Below the pieces are notes generated by a model. The model had not been told where the DNA came from. It ran no database searches and saw only the letters and a list, made by a program, of their open reading frames with translations. A stretch of 64,000 nt of DNA from Acidobacteriaceae bacterium (lineage in GTDB: Bacteria; Acidobacteriota; Terriglobia; Terriglobales; Acidobacteriaceae), in contig JAOAPC010000016.1 in assembly GCA_025462735.1 (NCBI GenBank), positions 62,001-126,000 on the forward strand, given 5' to 3'. This document shows positions 37,001 to 45,599 of the stretch, one piece after another; within the stretch, counting starts at the first letter, position 1, and each line of letters begins with the position of its first letter. Made by a program: the position numbers and the translations under genes.

Positions 37001-37675
37001 GCGGGAAGTTCCGCTCAGACCAGCGTGAGCGGAGAAGGCTCTTATGCCGTGGGACTTCGCGCTCTCGACAACGCGGGCAATATCAGCAGCCTGTCCAGCC
37101 TCAGTTTTGGCATCGACGTCACGCCGCCGACTGTTAAAGTTACCGGCGTGATGATGGGAGCGATCTACAACCTGGGTTCGGTTCCCGCAGCAGGTTGCAC
37201 GACCAAAGACGCATTATCTGGAGTGGCGGTCAAAGCGACGGTGAGCATCGTTGGTGGAAATGGCTATGGTGAGGGTCAATTCACTGCAACCTGCAGCGCT
37301 GGCACCGATAATGCTGGAAATATTGCGGCGCCAGTTAGCGTGATTTACGACGTCGTGGCCAACGTTTCTTCCAGCGTTCATGTCCTCACCCAATTCCGCG
37401 CCACGAAATATACTTCCGCAACGCTGACAGTCAGAAATACCTCCGCGAACAACATCACCATTTATGGTCCGCTGCAAGTGGTCCTTACCCAACTAACTCC
37501 AGGCGTGACACTGACCAATGCAACTGGCAGTTACATGGGAAATCCCTACATCACCGTTCCGGGAGTGACCACATTGCCGCCCGGCGCCTCTGCGTCGGTT
37601 CAAGTGCAATTTAATAACCCTGGAAACGTGAAACCGAACTTCACGGCGGTCACGTACTCGGGGCAGTTCAACTGA
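34022..37675 (+). CDS. Secreted multidomain alpha-amylase (GH13)
   Basis: The ATG at 34022 (MRRISVLQFFLSI) has GAGGAT upstream and starts a signal peptide ending APAWAQ; the frame extends 13 codons further but without signal character. The 1217-residue protein has an N-terminal DOMON-like beta domain (about 22-245), an Ig-like starch-binding domain (about 250-385) and a GH13 barrel (about 400-880). Catalytic residues are D626 (GWRFDVAD), E657 (GEIWPN) and D738 (LDSHD); region I is DGVFNHAS. A C-terminal maltogenic-type beta domain and Ig-like domains (about 880-1217, ATDSGSGVEQL) follow. It should degrade alpha-glucans outside the cell, with a cyclomaltodextrinase/neopullulanase-like flavour. 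No transporter is adjacent. Confidence 0.92.
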   Translation: MRRISVLQFFLSIAVVLLSTAPAWAQWATPTVDGSIGTGEYGTNNSLQNAGNTGQTWYMTWDASNLYVGIVNANLGEAAVIYIAPNPQNPPTCCSNSDGSRAGSPYDNTDFSSLPFRAKFVTYVKDGYREYRNSDGNGGWGSSTAYYGSYASNGSNQNTREVAIPWSAITGGGIPSSFVFFGYLTSPGGYVYGQAPSDNPGTPIGTSATYTQYYAVLNTGNGTSTPPFSLEQPSGFSAADKAGFYHNTFDPFYRDQEGAVPENRDVTLRFRTLHASGISGLKVRAYLFDTGSGTTTGPVDTSMPWDQNIFINGTEYDVWKATLTMPSAPTVYYYKFGINRDTANGWYSDDYLDDNDNVHKDGTGAATDGEPFPSFQVTVYDPSFQTPVWLQNANVYHILPDRFRNGDQTNDYCRAGSTTGCPSFYGADPSTVIHYDTWNTQMCDPRNSASACYNNFTQFYNGDLIGVKNKLDYIQSLGFDTIYMNPVFQARSYHRYDTDNYLHIDPALGGDAAFTSLITESNRRGIQVILDGVFNHASSDSLYFDRYHRYSTDGACESLTSTWRSWFHFNDNNVPCGSKDYPGWFGFDSLPTFDHTNSAVQNFFYHQPSSVTAYWYGQGASGWRFDVADDGNFPHAWWADYRSFAKSYNGNGPLIGEIWPNASQWLAGDQMDSVMNYRFRKNITGFARNAEWHDDNNNGTNDIPGLTPSQFDHAIRAVRDDYPPQATAAMLNLLDSHDVNRALYVMTEAGDTGLKQAKRRLELAALFQFTYIGAPMVYYGDEVAVNSPSKTSSTNGPMGDPYTRPPYPWLDQAGDPTIYGPPDTSVKAYYRKLSHLRKQYPVLRNGSFVTLLTGDTQEPGAAPNTYAYARVLNDQTAVIAMNNGSASNAATIPVNGLLADGTELQDAISGANYTVTGGNIPITLAGLRGVVLLPSPVNVDLVAPIASISTTPGANAKGWINSNSVTVNLSATDSGSGVEQLRYWINNGQVTAVAGSSAQTSVSGEGSYAVGLRALDNAGNISSLSSLSFGIDVTPPTVKVTGVMMGAIYNLGSVPAAGCTTKDALSGVAVKATVSIVGGNGYGEGQFTATCSAGTDNAGNIAAPVSVIYDVVANVSSSVHVLTQFRATKYTSATLTVRNTSANNITIYGPLQVVLTQLTPGVTLTNATGSYMGNPYITVPGVTTLPPGASASVQVQFNNPGNVKPNFTAVTYSGQFN

Positions 37676-37717
37676 AGCTTGTTCCGCGACGTTAGAGGAA
37701 ATGGCACCAGATGGCGA

Positions 37718-37737
37718 AGCCGCCCAAGCGGGCGGCT
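37718..37737. terminator. Bidirectional terminator-like hairpin
   Basis: AGCCGCCC-AAGC-GGGCGGCT is a perfect 8-bp GC-rich stem with a 4-base loop between the convergent amylase and 37761 genes. It also resembles the family of short genomic palindromes in this window, so its role as terminator is inferred from position. Confidence 0.5.
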
Positions 37738-37760
37738 CCGTACCTGATCTTCCTATTTAG

Positions 37761-38207
37761 TTATTTCAAAGTTACTTCGCGGGCCAGTGAAGAGCTGAGA
37801 GTAGGCGCAATTTCGTTGCGCTTCTTCGCGGCATCCATCATGGCCTGGCGGCTGCCATAGTGCTTTTCCGAAATCGCCGCCGCCTTTTCTGCCATTTCAT
37901 CCAGAGTGCTCCAGTTCTTGTATTCGATTGCGATGGCGACACTCCAGTCGTCGGGATGAGCGGCCACCGGGTTGGTGTAGAACTTATAGTCAACAATCCA
38001 ACCCTGCTTTTTGAACTCGTCATAGATGGGTTTTGAATTCTGCCGAATGTCGGTCCAAAAAGCGTCGGCCATGCCGGGTTTCACGTCAACATAAGTGACG
38101 CGCCAAACGGGACCGTTGTTGTAATTGGGATTCTGCGCAACCAGCGTTGGACCCAGGGCGAGCAGCGTCAACGCCAAAGACAACAGCCACAGGATAGGCC
38201 TTTTCAT
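37761..38207 (-). CDS. Small secreted alpha-beta protein
   Basis: The ATG at 38207 has AGGAG 8 bases upstream; the in-frame GTG at 38216 overlaps that ribosome site and is less likely. The 148-residue protein has a signal peptide (about 1-25, ending VAQN). The mature part (WRVTYVDVKPGMADAFWTDIRQ, then YKFYTNPVAAHPDDWSVAIAIEYKNW) has the beta-alpha-beta rhythm of dimeric alpha-beta barrel (ABM/NIPSNAP-like) proteins. Function is unknown. Confidence 0.75.
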   Translation of the reverse strand: MKRPILWLLSLALTLLALGPTLVAQNPNYNNGPVWRVTYVDVKPGMADAFWTDIRQNSKPIYDEFKKQGWIVDYKFYTNPVAAHPDDWSVAIAIEYKNWSTLDEMAEKAAAISEKHYGSRQAMMDAAKKRNEIAPTLSSSLAREVTLK

Positions 38208-38497
38208 CTTGGTCACTCCTTAATGCCTAGGATTAGGCCGTAAGAACAGAACGACGTATTTGCGACGGATGAAAAACGGCGAGGTAGCGTAACACGGAAT
38301 CCGCGCAGATGCCACTGCATGTTCGGCCTGGGAACTCGTGATGGTCGTTTACCCCGGAGATCACTAGGACAATTTGAACCCGGCGAAGCCGTGGGTCGGG
38401 GAAGTCAGTGTCCAGCTGGAACTTTCTCGTAGTCGCGAGCGTATTCAGCTAAGTGCGACAACCACGCGCCCGTCCTGAAAAATGTACAATTTGGACG

Positions 38498-39733
38498 ATG
38501 CTGGATATCTTCGCCCAAATCTTTCGCAACCTCTGGGCACACAAGCTGCGCTCGTTCCTGACCATGTTCGGAATCGCATGGGGCGTGGGATCGTTGCTGC
38601 TGCTGGTGGGGGTTGGCGAAGGCTTCCGATCAGGCAATAAGCGCGAATTGGCTGAATTCGGCAGGGACATCATGTTTATCTTTCCCGGCCGCGCGCCTGC
38701 GGTGAAGGGCAGCATGAATTCGGCGCGCTCTTACTTACTAACCTACGACGACTACTTAGATATTCGTAAGGCGCCCCACGTTCGCAACGCTGCGCCCATG
38801 ATTTCTCGCGGCGATCTTCACGAAATAAGTGAATTCGCCAATGCCAGCGGCGAGATCATTGGTACGGAGCCCCAACTCAACGAGATCAGTTATCTGCCGT
38901 TGAAAGAGGGACGCTGGCTCAATCAATTGGACGGCGAACAGAGGCGAAATGTAATCGTCCTGGGCAACGAACTGCTGAAGACATTGTTCCCCGGACGCCC
39001 AGCCGTCGGTGCATTTGTTCTGATTAATGGTCTCAGGTTCGAGGTCGTCGGCAGCATGCCACATCTGGGGCGAGGCGACAACATGTGGCTAAATATGCGT
39101 GGCTATATTCCGTACCAAGTGATGGCCTCGTCTTTTCCGATCAAGGGAGAAAATCACCAGAACTCCATTTCTTTTGTCGAATACCAGCCGCGCGTGACCG
39201 CTGAGCACCAGCTGGCGCAGAAGGATGTTCACCAGATCGTTGGACGTAATCACGGATTCGACGCCAGTGACCAAAATGCTTTTGACGAGTGGGATTCTAT
39301 TCAGGAATCAAAGATGGTGGGGACCATCTTTGACGTGATGAACCTGTTTCTGGGCGCGGTTGGGATGGTCACGCTAGCACTTGGAGCTATCGGCGTGATC
39401 AATATCATGCTGGTGGCGGTCAGTGAACGCACCCATGAAATCGGATTGCGCAAGGCGTTGGGCGCCACAAATCGTAATATCCTGTTTCATTTTTTCCTGG
39501 AAGGATTGCTTCTCACTTTGGGTAGCGGGCTGATCGGAATGGCCTTTGCAGGTGGTTTGATGGCGATGATGGGGACAGTCCAGGGACCCGGCGGATTTGA
39601 TCCTCCCAAGTTGGTGCCGATGTCGGCATTGCTGGCAATTGGCAGCCTCACGCTGGCTGGAGTCGTCGCCGGCCTTTATCCCGCGCGCAAAGCGGCAATG
39701 CTGCAACCGGTGGAAGCCCTCCGGCAGGAGTGA
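38498..39733 (+). CDS. FtsX/MacB-type ABC permease
   Basis: The ATG at 38498 (MLDIFAQIFRNLWAHKLR) gives 411 residues. One N-terminal membrane helix (about 20-42), a periplasmic MacB core domain (about 45-270) and three C-terminal helices (about 285-400) make the four-helix MacB topology. The motif ERTHEIGLRKALGA is typical of the family, which couples cytoplasmic ATP hydrolysis to work in the periplasm. No ATPase gene is adjacent. The next gene starts 3 bases after the stop, so the two permeases are co-translated and may form a heterodimer. Confidence 0.92.
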   Translation: MLDIFAQIFRNLWAHKLRSFLTMFGIAWGVGSLLLLVGVGEGFRSGNKRELAEFGRDIMFIFPGRAPAVKGSMNSARSYLLTYDDYLDIRKAPHVRNAAPMISRGDLHEISEFANASGEIIGTEPQLNEISYLPLKEGRWLNQLDGEQRRNVIVLGNELLKTLFPGRPAVGAFVLINGLRFEVVGSMPHLGRGDNMWLNMRGYIPYQVMASSFPIKGENHQNSISFVEYQPRVTAEHQLAQKDVHQIVGRNHGFDASDQNAFDEWDSIQESKMVGTIFDVMNLFLGAVGMVTLALGAIGVINIMLVAVSERTHEIGLRKALGATNRNILFHFFLEGLLLTLGSGLIGMAFAGGLMAMMGTVQGPGGFDPPKLVPMSALLAIGSLTLAGVVAGLYPARKAAMLQPVEALRQE

Positions 39734-39736
39734 TGA

Positions 39737-40978
39737 ATGTGGCGTGATCTGCTTCAGGAAGCCTATGCGGCCATGCAGCACAATCGGCGCCGCACCGCGC
39801 TCACCATGCTGGGCATGGCGTGGGGCATCGCGACGGTGGTCATGCTGCTCGCGTATGGCAACGGCTTCGGCCAGGCCTGCGCGAATATCTTCGCCAATTT
39901 CGGAACGAAGCTGGTCATCGTGGTGCCGGGTAAAACTTCCATGCAAGCCGGGGGTCAAAAGGCGGGAATTCCTGTCCGCTTCACGCTGGAGGATGTAGAG
40001 ACGCTTACCACCAACCTTCCCCAGATCGCGCATATCACGCCGGAGGTCAGTAAGTCGGCAAATGTTCAGTACGACACTAGGGTTTTCACGTGGCAGGTCA
40101 CCGGCAATGATCCTAATGTGCTCGACGTACGTTCTCTCAAGATGGACCAGGGCCGCTTCTACAACCTTGAAGACCAGGTCCAGCACGCCCGCGTTGCGGT
40201 GATCGGTTCGGAAGCCAAAGAAAAACTATTTTCTGGACGCACCGCGCTGGGAGAGCACATTCGGCTCGACGGACTCAGCTTCGAAGTAATCGGGATACTG
40301 AAGGGCAAGATGCAGGAGGGAAACGATGACATCAACCGCGTGGTTTACATTCCCTTTACCAGCATGAGCGATCTGAAAGATACACACTACCTGGACTCAA
40401 TCTGGTTCAACTATCAGACCCCGGAGTATCAGACGCTAGAGCAGGCGGTTCGCACCATGCTTGCCGTGCCGCACAAGTTTAACCAGAGCGATCACCAGGC
40501 GGTAAGAGTGTTCAACCTGATGACTCAGGTCCATCAGTTCGAAATTATTACTCTCGGGTTGAAAGTCCTGATGGGGTTCATCGGCACGCTCACGCTGGGC
40601 ATCGGCGGCGTCGGTCTGATGAACATCATGCTGGTATCGGTGACGCAACGCACGCGAGAGATAGGCGTGCAGAAGGCGCTCGGCGCACCGCGGCGGCACA
40701 TCCTGATGCAGTTCCTCGCTGAAGCTCTTACCATCACCTTCATCGGCGGCGTGCTGGGAGTGATATTGGCCTATGCGGTGGCTTTGTCGGTTGGGAGGCT
40801 CACCTTATATAGTGCCTTTGCTAAAAACGGCGAAGCCGGTGACATTCGCCTGATCATTGCGCCGGGAACGCTGATTGCGTCTACCATTATTCTCGGAGTG
40901 GTCGGACTCGTCAGCGGCATGATCCCCGCCGTCCGAGCTTCCCGCCTGGATCCGATCGAGGCGTTGCGACACGAATAG
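39737..40978 (+). CDS. FtsX/MacB-type ABC permease, second of a pair
   Basis: The 413-residue protein starts MWRDLLQEAYAAMQHNRRRT, with a GGCAGGAGTGA ribosome site inside the end of the previous gene. It has the same topology: helix at about 20-42, periplasmic domain to about 280, and three helices to the C-terminus. The signature QRTREIGVQKALGAP is present. Its sequence is clearly diverged from its neighbour, which fits two different subunits of one complex. The ATPase at 12923 or another elsewhere must energise it. Confidence 0.92.
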   Translation: MWRDLLQEAYAAMQHNRRRTALTMLGMAWGIATVVMLLAYGNGFGQACANIFANFGTKLVIVVPGKTSMQAGGQKAGIPVRFTLEDVETLTTNLPQIAHITPEVSKSANVQYDTRVFTWQVTGNDPNVLDVRSLKMDQGRFYNLEDQVQHARVAVIGSEAKEKLFSGRTALGEHIRLDGLSFEVIGILKGKMQEGNDDINRVVYIPFTSMSDLKDTHYLDSIWFNYQTPEYQTLEQAVRTMLAVPHKFNQSDHQAVRVFNLMTQVHQFEIITLGLKVLMGFIGTLTLGIGGVGLMNIMLVSVTQRTREIGVQKALGAPRRHILMQFLAEALTITFIGGVLGVILAYAVALSVGRLTLYSAFAKNGEAGDIRLIIAPGTLIASTIILGVVGLVSGMIPAVRASRLDPIEALRHE

Positions 40979-41050
40979 GGACACGCAACCTGGAAGTTAT
41001 TGTTCGTCCGTAGGATTAGTACCGAGAAACGCGCTTGTGACCAGCACCAT

Positions 41051-43732
41051 CTACTTCAGGTGCTCCACAAGAAACAAATCAGACAAGTTTCGGATATAGC
41101 CAAAAACGTAGTGCTGCTCGTCGGCCGCGATGCGAGGGCAGGAGACGGCGTTCACCCCGGCCGTATCCGGTGGGGCCACGGTTTTCCATGGCTTTCTGGC
41201 GCCGGTTTGAAGGTCCAATAGCCAGACCGGACAAGATGTTTCGCCGCGCTGTCCAACCAATAACGCATTCCCGTCTTTAGCCCAGCGGAGGGGCGCGTCG
41301 GCGGGTTGTGAACCGTGGACCATTTCTGGTTCCCCGCCCCCGACCTCTACCGGAACCAATGCAATCCCATCACTGTTAAGTGCGGCGATTCGCTTGCCGT
41401 CAGGCGAAACCGAGTGTGGGTACGGTCCTAGAAAAAATCCCTCAGGAGTAAGGGGACGGGGTTGACCACCATCGATGCTCACAACATAGACACGTGAAGC
41501 GTGTCCAGGTTCGTGACCTGCGAACACCAGCCGTTTGGAGTCGAGGAAATGACCGAGAGAGGGAATCACGTTGCCGGTAGAGACCGCTCGTTGCTGTCCC
41601 ACACCAGTGGGAAGAAGTACGAAGTCCGGTGGGGACATGTTCTGTCGCAGAACCAAGGTCCACTTACCGTCGGGAGAAAACGAACTGGCAGAGCCCTGGC
41701 CCAGACGGACCGCAGACTTACCGTTCGTATCGCGGCTAAACACCGCATATTCTCCGCCCCCCGCTTCGCCAGCCTCGATAAACAGGATGAGCTTCCCGTC
41801 TTCCGAAATGTCGATAGGGACAGTCCAGTCTTGCCAGCTCAGATCGCGTTGTTTGTTTTCGCCGGGCGCCAGGCCGATGGCAACGGCGCGCATGGCGTCT
41901 CGCGAAATCAATGCCCGGCCGCCAGCGCCGACATCATGCAGAGTGAGGGTCCCTGGGGCGCTGAGCAGTTCGCGGACGGTGCCCGACAGAGTAACGCCTC
42001 GCAGCGAACGGCTGAAGCCGTTAGCGGTGGCGGTGAACCAGATTTCATCTCCGGAAGGCGACCACGCAGCACCGATGGCACTCGACCAGCGCTCAGTCAG
42101 GTCGGTCTTCTTGCCGTTCAGGTCAACAACACTGATGGCGCCGCCGTCATCTCCCAGGAGATTATGGTCGATGAATGCAAGGCGATCACCTTTGGGAGAG
42201 TAGCGCAAATCGCTGATCCAGCCGGAGGTTTGATAGAGCACTTTGCCAATGGGATACTCGACTCGGCTTTGGCCGCCGACGACGTGGACAACGCCGAGCG
42301 CTTCTCCAGTGGGTGTCCAACTCGCCGCTTCAACATTGTCCAGCAGGTCGCGTGGTGCATCCGCTCCGATGGACACCTGAGCCAGAGTCCCGCGATGACT
42401 GAAGTGATTGGGACTTATTCCGAAGTGCCGCAATACTGCCAACTGTCCCGCCGGCGAAACTGACAATATCTCCGTTTCAGGGAGGCTAAGATCGCGTGAC
42501 TCGGTGGAATTCGGAGAACTGATAAAGACCGCTTCCGCCTTGCCTTCCCAAGCGGCACTGTAAACAGCCGAACGCGGATCCGGAGAAAACCTGGCTGACT
42601 CTACCGTACCCCGGCTGAAGCTCAGCTCACGAAACGTGGGCACGGCCGGCTTCTCGGTGCGCCGGCCAAGCAGCAGACCGCCAACCGCACCGGCAAATAA
42701 CATGAGTAGCGCTACTCCGGCGAGGAGAGGAATTCGGGTGCGCTTCGCACCGGCTGCGCCTTCCGATTTGACGCTGGACATTGTACCCGCCGGTGCGACG
42801 GATGTCCCAGAGTCTGTCGTTGCAATCTGTTTTCGCGAAGACGGAAGCCAGTCGCGATGCAGGCGTTTGAGATCGGCGCGCACTTCGGCGGCGCTCTGAT
42901 ACCGCAAGTCGCGATCTTTTTCCAGAGCTTTGTTGACGATGCGCTCCAGCTCTGAAGGGAGTTCGGGATTCAACTGGACTGGCGCGATTGGGACCTTGTT
43001 GAGAATTGCATTGAAAATCGCCGCCGACGTGTTCCCCTCAAACGGCAAACGCCCGGTACTCATTTCATACATCACTACACCGAACGAGAACACATCGGTG
43101 CGTGCATCCAGTTCTTCGCCGAGCGCTTGCTCCGGGCTCATGTACGCCACTGTTCCCAGAGTCGAGCCGGGCGACGTCAGTTGCTCGATGCTGACTCCCG
43201 CCGTGGCTTCTACTGTGGCTCCTTCAGTGGCTCCTTCCGTTTCTAGGACCCGGCTGCGTTCCGCCATGACTTTCGCCAACCCGAAATCAAGGATCTTGGC
43301 GTGATTACGCTCGGTGACAAATATGTTTGCAGGTTTAATGTCGCGGTGAACGATGCCTTTGGAGTGGGCGGCGTCAAGCGCATCGGCAATCTCAATTGCA
43401 AGCGTGAGGAGCAGTCCGACCTCGAGCGGTCGTTGGGTGATAAGGTGCTTCAGGGTTGTCCCGTCCAGAAATTCCATGGCGATGAAGGACTGGGAATCGT
43501 GCCTGCTGATTTCGTAAATAGTGCAGATATTCGGATGGTTTAAAGCGGAAGCGGCGCGCGCCTCGCGACGGAAACGCTCGAGGGATTGTGCATCCTGGGC
43601 AACACCTTCGGGCAAAAACTTCATGGCCACAAAGCGGCCCAGTTCGGTGTCTTCGGCCTTATACACCACTCCCATGCCGCCGCCACCGAGTTTGCCGGTA
43701 ATTTTATAGTGGGAAAGGGTCTGGCCGATCAT
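41051..43732 (-). CDS. Ser/Thr protein kinase with a periplasmic beta-propeller
   Basis: The ATG at 43732 ([16 protein letters not shown]) gives 893 residues. The kinase domain (about 8-290) has the glycine loop [10 protein letters not shown], catalytic K38, HRD 129-131 with D131, DFG 149-151 and SPEQ 199-202, so it should be active. A degenerate repeat insert rich in Glu-Gly-Ala-Thr (about 166-180) lies in the activation segment. A single membrane helix (about 334-356) is followed by a C-terminal WD40/PD40-like propeller (about 375-890), placing the sensor outside the cytoplasm. This PknB-like family is expanded in Acidobacteria. Ligand and substrate are unknown. Confidence 0.93.
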   Translation of the reverse strand: MIGQTLSHYKITGKLGGGGMGVVYKAEDTELGRFVAMKFLPEGVAQDAQSLERFRREARAASALNHPNICTIYEISRHDSQSFIAMEFLDGTTLKHLITQRPLEVGLLLTLAIEIADALDAAHSKGIVHRDIKPANIFVTERNHAKILDFGLAKVMAERSRVLETEGATEGATVEATAGVSIEQLTSPGSTLGTVAYMSPEQALGEELDARTDVFSFGVVMYEMSTGRLPFEGNTSAAIFNAILNKVPIAPVQLNPELPSELERIVNKALEKDRDLRYQSAAEVRADLKRLHRDWLPSSRKQIATTDSGTSVAPAGTMSSVKSEGAAGAKRTRIPLLAGVALLMLFAGAVGGLLLGRRTEKPAVPTFRELSFSRGTVESARFSPDPRSAVYSAAWEGKAEAVFISSPNSTESRDLSLPETEILSVSPAGQLAVLRHFGISPNHFSHRGTLAQVSIGADAPRDLLDNVEAASWTPTGEALGVVHVVGGQSRVEYPIGKVLYQTSGWISDLRYSPKGDRLAFIDHNLLGDDGGAISVVDLNGKKTDLTERWSSAIGAAWSPSGDEIWFTATANGFSRSLRGVTLSGTVRELLSAPGTLTLHDVGAGGRALISRDAMRAVAIGLAPGENKQRDLSWQDWTVPIDISEDGKLILFIEAGEAGGGEYAVFSRDTNGKSAVRLGQGSASSFSPDGKWTLVLRQNMSPPDFVLLPTGVGQQRAVSTGNVIPSLGHFLDSKRLVFAGHEPGHASRVYVVSIDGGQPRPLTPEGFFLGPYPHSVSPDGKRIAALNSDGIALVPVEVGGGEPEMVHGSQPADAPLRWAKDGNALLVGQRGETSCPVWLLDLQTGARKPWKTVAPPDTAGVNAVSCPRIAADEQHYVFGYIRNLSDLFLVEHLK

Positions 43733-44285
43733 TGTTAATTGCAAGCTGTTAATTGCGAGCTCAAGAGATTGCAATCTTAGGCTGGGTCAAAGATGCAGTC
43801 AATTGGCGACCTGGGTAGGGTACAGCGACGGCAAAAGGCTCCCAGCTTGGTCCCCCGAGGTGAACTTTGTGCTAATCATGCGGTGCCGTAGGAATGCGTC
43901 AGCGATCAGGGTCGCAGCTCACCGGTGCAGAGGCGCTCCGGGAAGCCAACGTCTGATTTTCCAAGTTGGTCTTGAGCCATTCGCGAATGGGATCGTTGTG
44001 AGTTTTGTCCCCAAGCTCCCACAGCAAAGCAAATATTCAAAATTATCAATGTTGGTAAACGGAACACTATGGCACGCATACGAGCGGGATGATACACGGG
44101 GAACCCTACTCCGACAATGCCGAGGGGCTTTGAGATGTTTATAGACAGTCCCGGCGGCGAGCAATCATGAGCAAATGATCAACTGGCATAACATCCTCGC
44201 CATTTCACTCACGATTCGAGTTGTGACTGAAAACCGCCTGTTAACAAGAGCTATCATTTGCATATCGGATGAATTTGGAGGTTTG
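43733..44285. other. Gap between kinase and zinc-ribbon genes
   Basis: No strong gene. One minus-strand frame (43906-44079) carries signal-peptide-like sequence and is listed separately. The GGAGG at about 44276 belongs to the next gene. Confidence 0.35.
43906..44079 (-). CDS. Possible small secreted peptide
   Basis: A 57-codon frame starts MRAIVFRLPTLIILNICF and ends the hydrophobic part at AVGAWGQ, a good signal-peptide pattern. The rest is short and polar (QRSHSRMAQDQLGK). No ribosome site was found, so it could also be the front end of a decayed gene. Confidence 0.3.
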   Translation of the reverse strand: MRAIVFRLPTLIILNICFAVGAWGQNSQRSHSRMAQDQLGKSDVGFPERLCTGELRP

Positions 44286-44495
44286 ATGGCGTTTCCGATA
44301 AAAGTTTGCAGTATCTGCTCAGAGGAGTTTGAACTAAGACCCGGCAAACCGGGCTTTGCCAACCGTTGCCCGGCGTGCAGCGAGCCCGAGTCGGCGACTA
44401 ATTCGGCGAATGCCACACAACGCGGCAGCAACAAGGAACTCGACCAGGAGCGCAGAAAAGCAATGCGTGACCTTCTGTACCGCAAAGACTCGTAG
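44286..44495 (+). CDS. Small zinc-ribbon protein
   Basis: The ATG at 44286 follows GGAGG at a good distance and gives 69 residues; a longer frame upstream has no such site. Two Cys pairs (KVCSICSEEF and NRCPACSEPE) form a zinc ribbon (about 7-30). The C-terminus is a charged helix ending AMRDLLYRKDS. The pattern resembles a conserved small acidobacterial protein of unknown function; a nucleic-acid or protein contact role is a guess. A truncated second copy of its end lies at 45385-45486. Confidence 0.78.
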   Translation: MAFPIKVCSICSEEFELRPGKPGFANRCPACSEPESATNSANATQRGSNKELDQERRKAMRDLLYRKDS

Positions 44496-44599
44496 CCTTT
44501 GCTAGCCGTCGTGAGTTTAATTGTTATCACCGGTTGAGTGGGAATCCCAATCTCGACGGTAAACTGTGCACATGCCCAATCTGAAATCGGCGCTGAGAA
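44423..44599 (+). repeat. Left copy of a diverged direct duplication
   Basis: This segment, from CGGCAGCAACAAGGAACTCG in the zinc-ribbon gene through the spacer (AATCCCAATCTCGACGGTAAACT) into the signal peptide of the next gene, recurs at 45414-45593, about 991-994 bases downstream. The gene-end part is nearly identical and the spacer more diverged. Confidence 0.8.
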
Positions 44600-45336
44600 T
44601 CGGAGCAGTTTTGTGCGTGCTCACTCTGGGTGTAGCATTCGGCCAATCGGACAATTTAGTAATCGATAATGATGACTACCATTACACGGCCAGGTTCAAT
44701 TCGGATCGCATTTCGCGAGGACGCCTGCGAGAATTGCTGCTCTTTAGCCCATATGATTTTGGGGCGGAGGGATGGGAAGTTGCACACCAGAAAATAAACG
44801 CTACACGGTCGGAGGCACCGGGCCGAATCGAAAAGGGCGCGATCGCTCTTTCAATCGAACTCTGCATTGATCATGACTCTCGATATCAAGCTTGTGGAAG
44901 CCGCGATATCTCGGACCCGAACTTCATCGCAAACGCAGAGGTCAACGTCGGCCTCAATGAGCAAGCCATGGCTGCACTGGACCAATTCACCGTGCCTGTG
45001 GAACTGGAGAGCGTTCTGCAGCAATTCCGTGAAGATCTCGCCTTCTACAGCATGGTTGAGCGGCTCCGACTTGAATACCTGCGCACTGGAAATATAGGAA
45101 CGCTCTCAACTCGAATCGGCACAATTGATCCATCAGTGAGTTGCGCTGCTGAGATCAAAGAACTGGAAGGCGCTGCGACACTCCCTCAGAGATACAAATT
45201 GTCACTGTATGGATGGCAAAACTGCCTGAACTCGGCATGGCAGCGAGTATCACCAGTGTATCCCCGGCTAGCGTGGCGCAGCTTCCTGGATGACTATGGC
45301 ATCACCGAGCATTTTACGTACAAAGCAGTGGATTAA
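44572..45336 (+). CDS. Secreted hypothetical protein
   Basis: The 254-residue protein (start ATG 44572, MPNLKSALRIGAVL) has a signal peptide (about 1-24, ending AFGQ). The mature region has three or four Cys (ELCIDHDSRYQACGS, SVSCAAEI, WQNCLNSA) and helical segments, with no domain I recognise. It lies 76 bases after the zinc-ribbon gene, and its upstream sequence is part of the duplicated segment, so gene and promoter may once have been present twice. Confidence 0.7.
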   Translation: MPNLKSALRIGAVLCVLTLGVAFGQSDNLVIDNDDYHYTARFNSDRISRGRLRELLLFSPYDFGAEGWEVAHQKINATRSEAPGRIEKGAIALSIELCIDHDSRYQACGSRDISDPNFIANAEVNVGLNEQAMAALDQFTVPVELESVLQQFREDLAFYSMVERLRLEYLRTGNIGTLSTRIGTIDPSVSCAAEIKELEGAATLPQRYKLSLYGWQNCLNSAWQRVSPVYPRLAWRSFLDDYGITEHFTYKAVD

Positions 45337-45384
45337 AGCTGCCTCGATTGGGTTCGTAAACGTGCGTTTAAACCTATCGTAATC

Positions 45385-45486
45385 ATGAAGTACAGCAGTC
45401 TTGCACTTGCCGCCGGCAGCAACAAGGAACTCGACCGGGAGCGCAGAAAAGCAATGCGCGACCTTCTGTACCACAAAGACTCGTAG
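45385..45486 (+). pseudogene. Truncated copy of the zinc-ribbon gene end
   Basis: The frame MKYSSLALAAGSNKELDRE...AMRDLLYHKDS keeps 23 C-terminal residues of the protein at 44286 with only two or three changes, but has lost both Cys pairs. The first ten codons are unrelated. It is a remnant of a tandem duplication. Confidence 0.7.
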
Positions 45487-45593
45487 CAGATTGCTCCGGT
45501 TGTGAGTGCAATCGCCTGTTGTCACCACTTGACTGCCAATCCCAATCTCGACGATAAACTTTGCACAGGTCAAGTCGAAGTTATCGCTGAGAG
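45414..45593 (+). repeat. Right copy of the diverged direct duplication
   Basis: It matches 44423-44599. It ends at about the stop codon (45600) of the minus-strand HAF-type gene, so the second copy of the secreted gene has been lost or replaced there. Confidence 0.8.
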
Positions 45594-45599
45594 AAGGCC

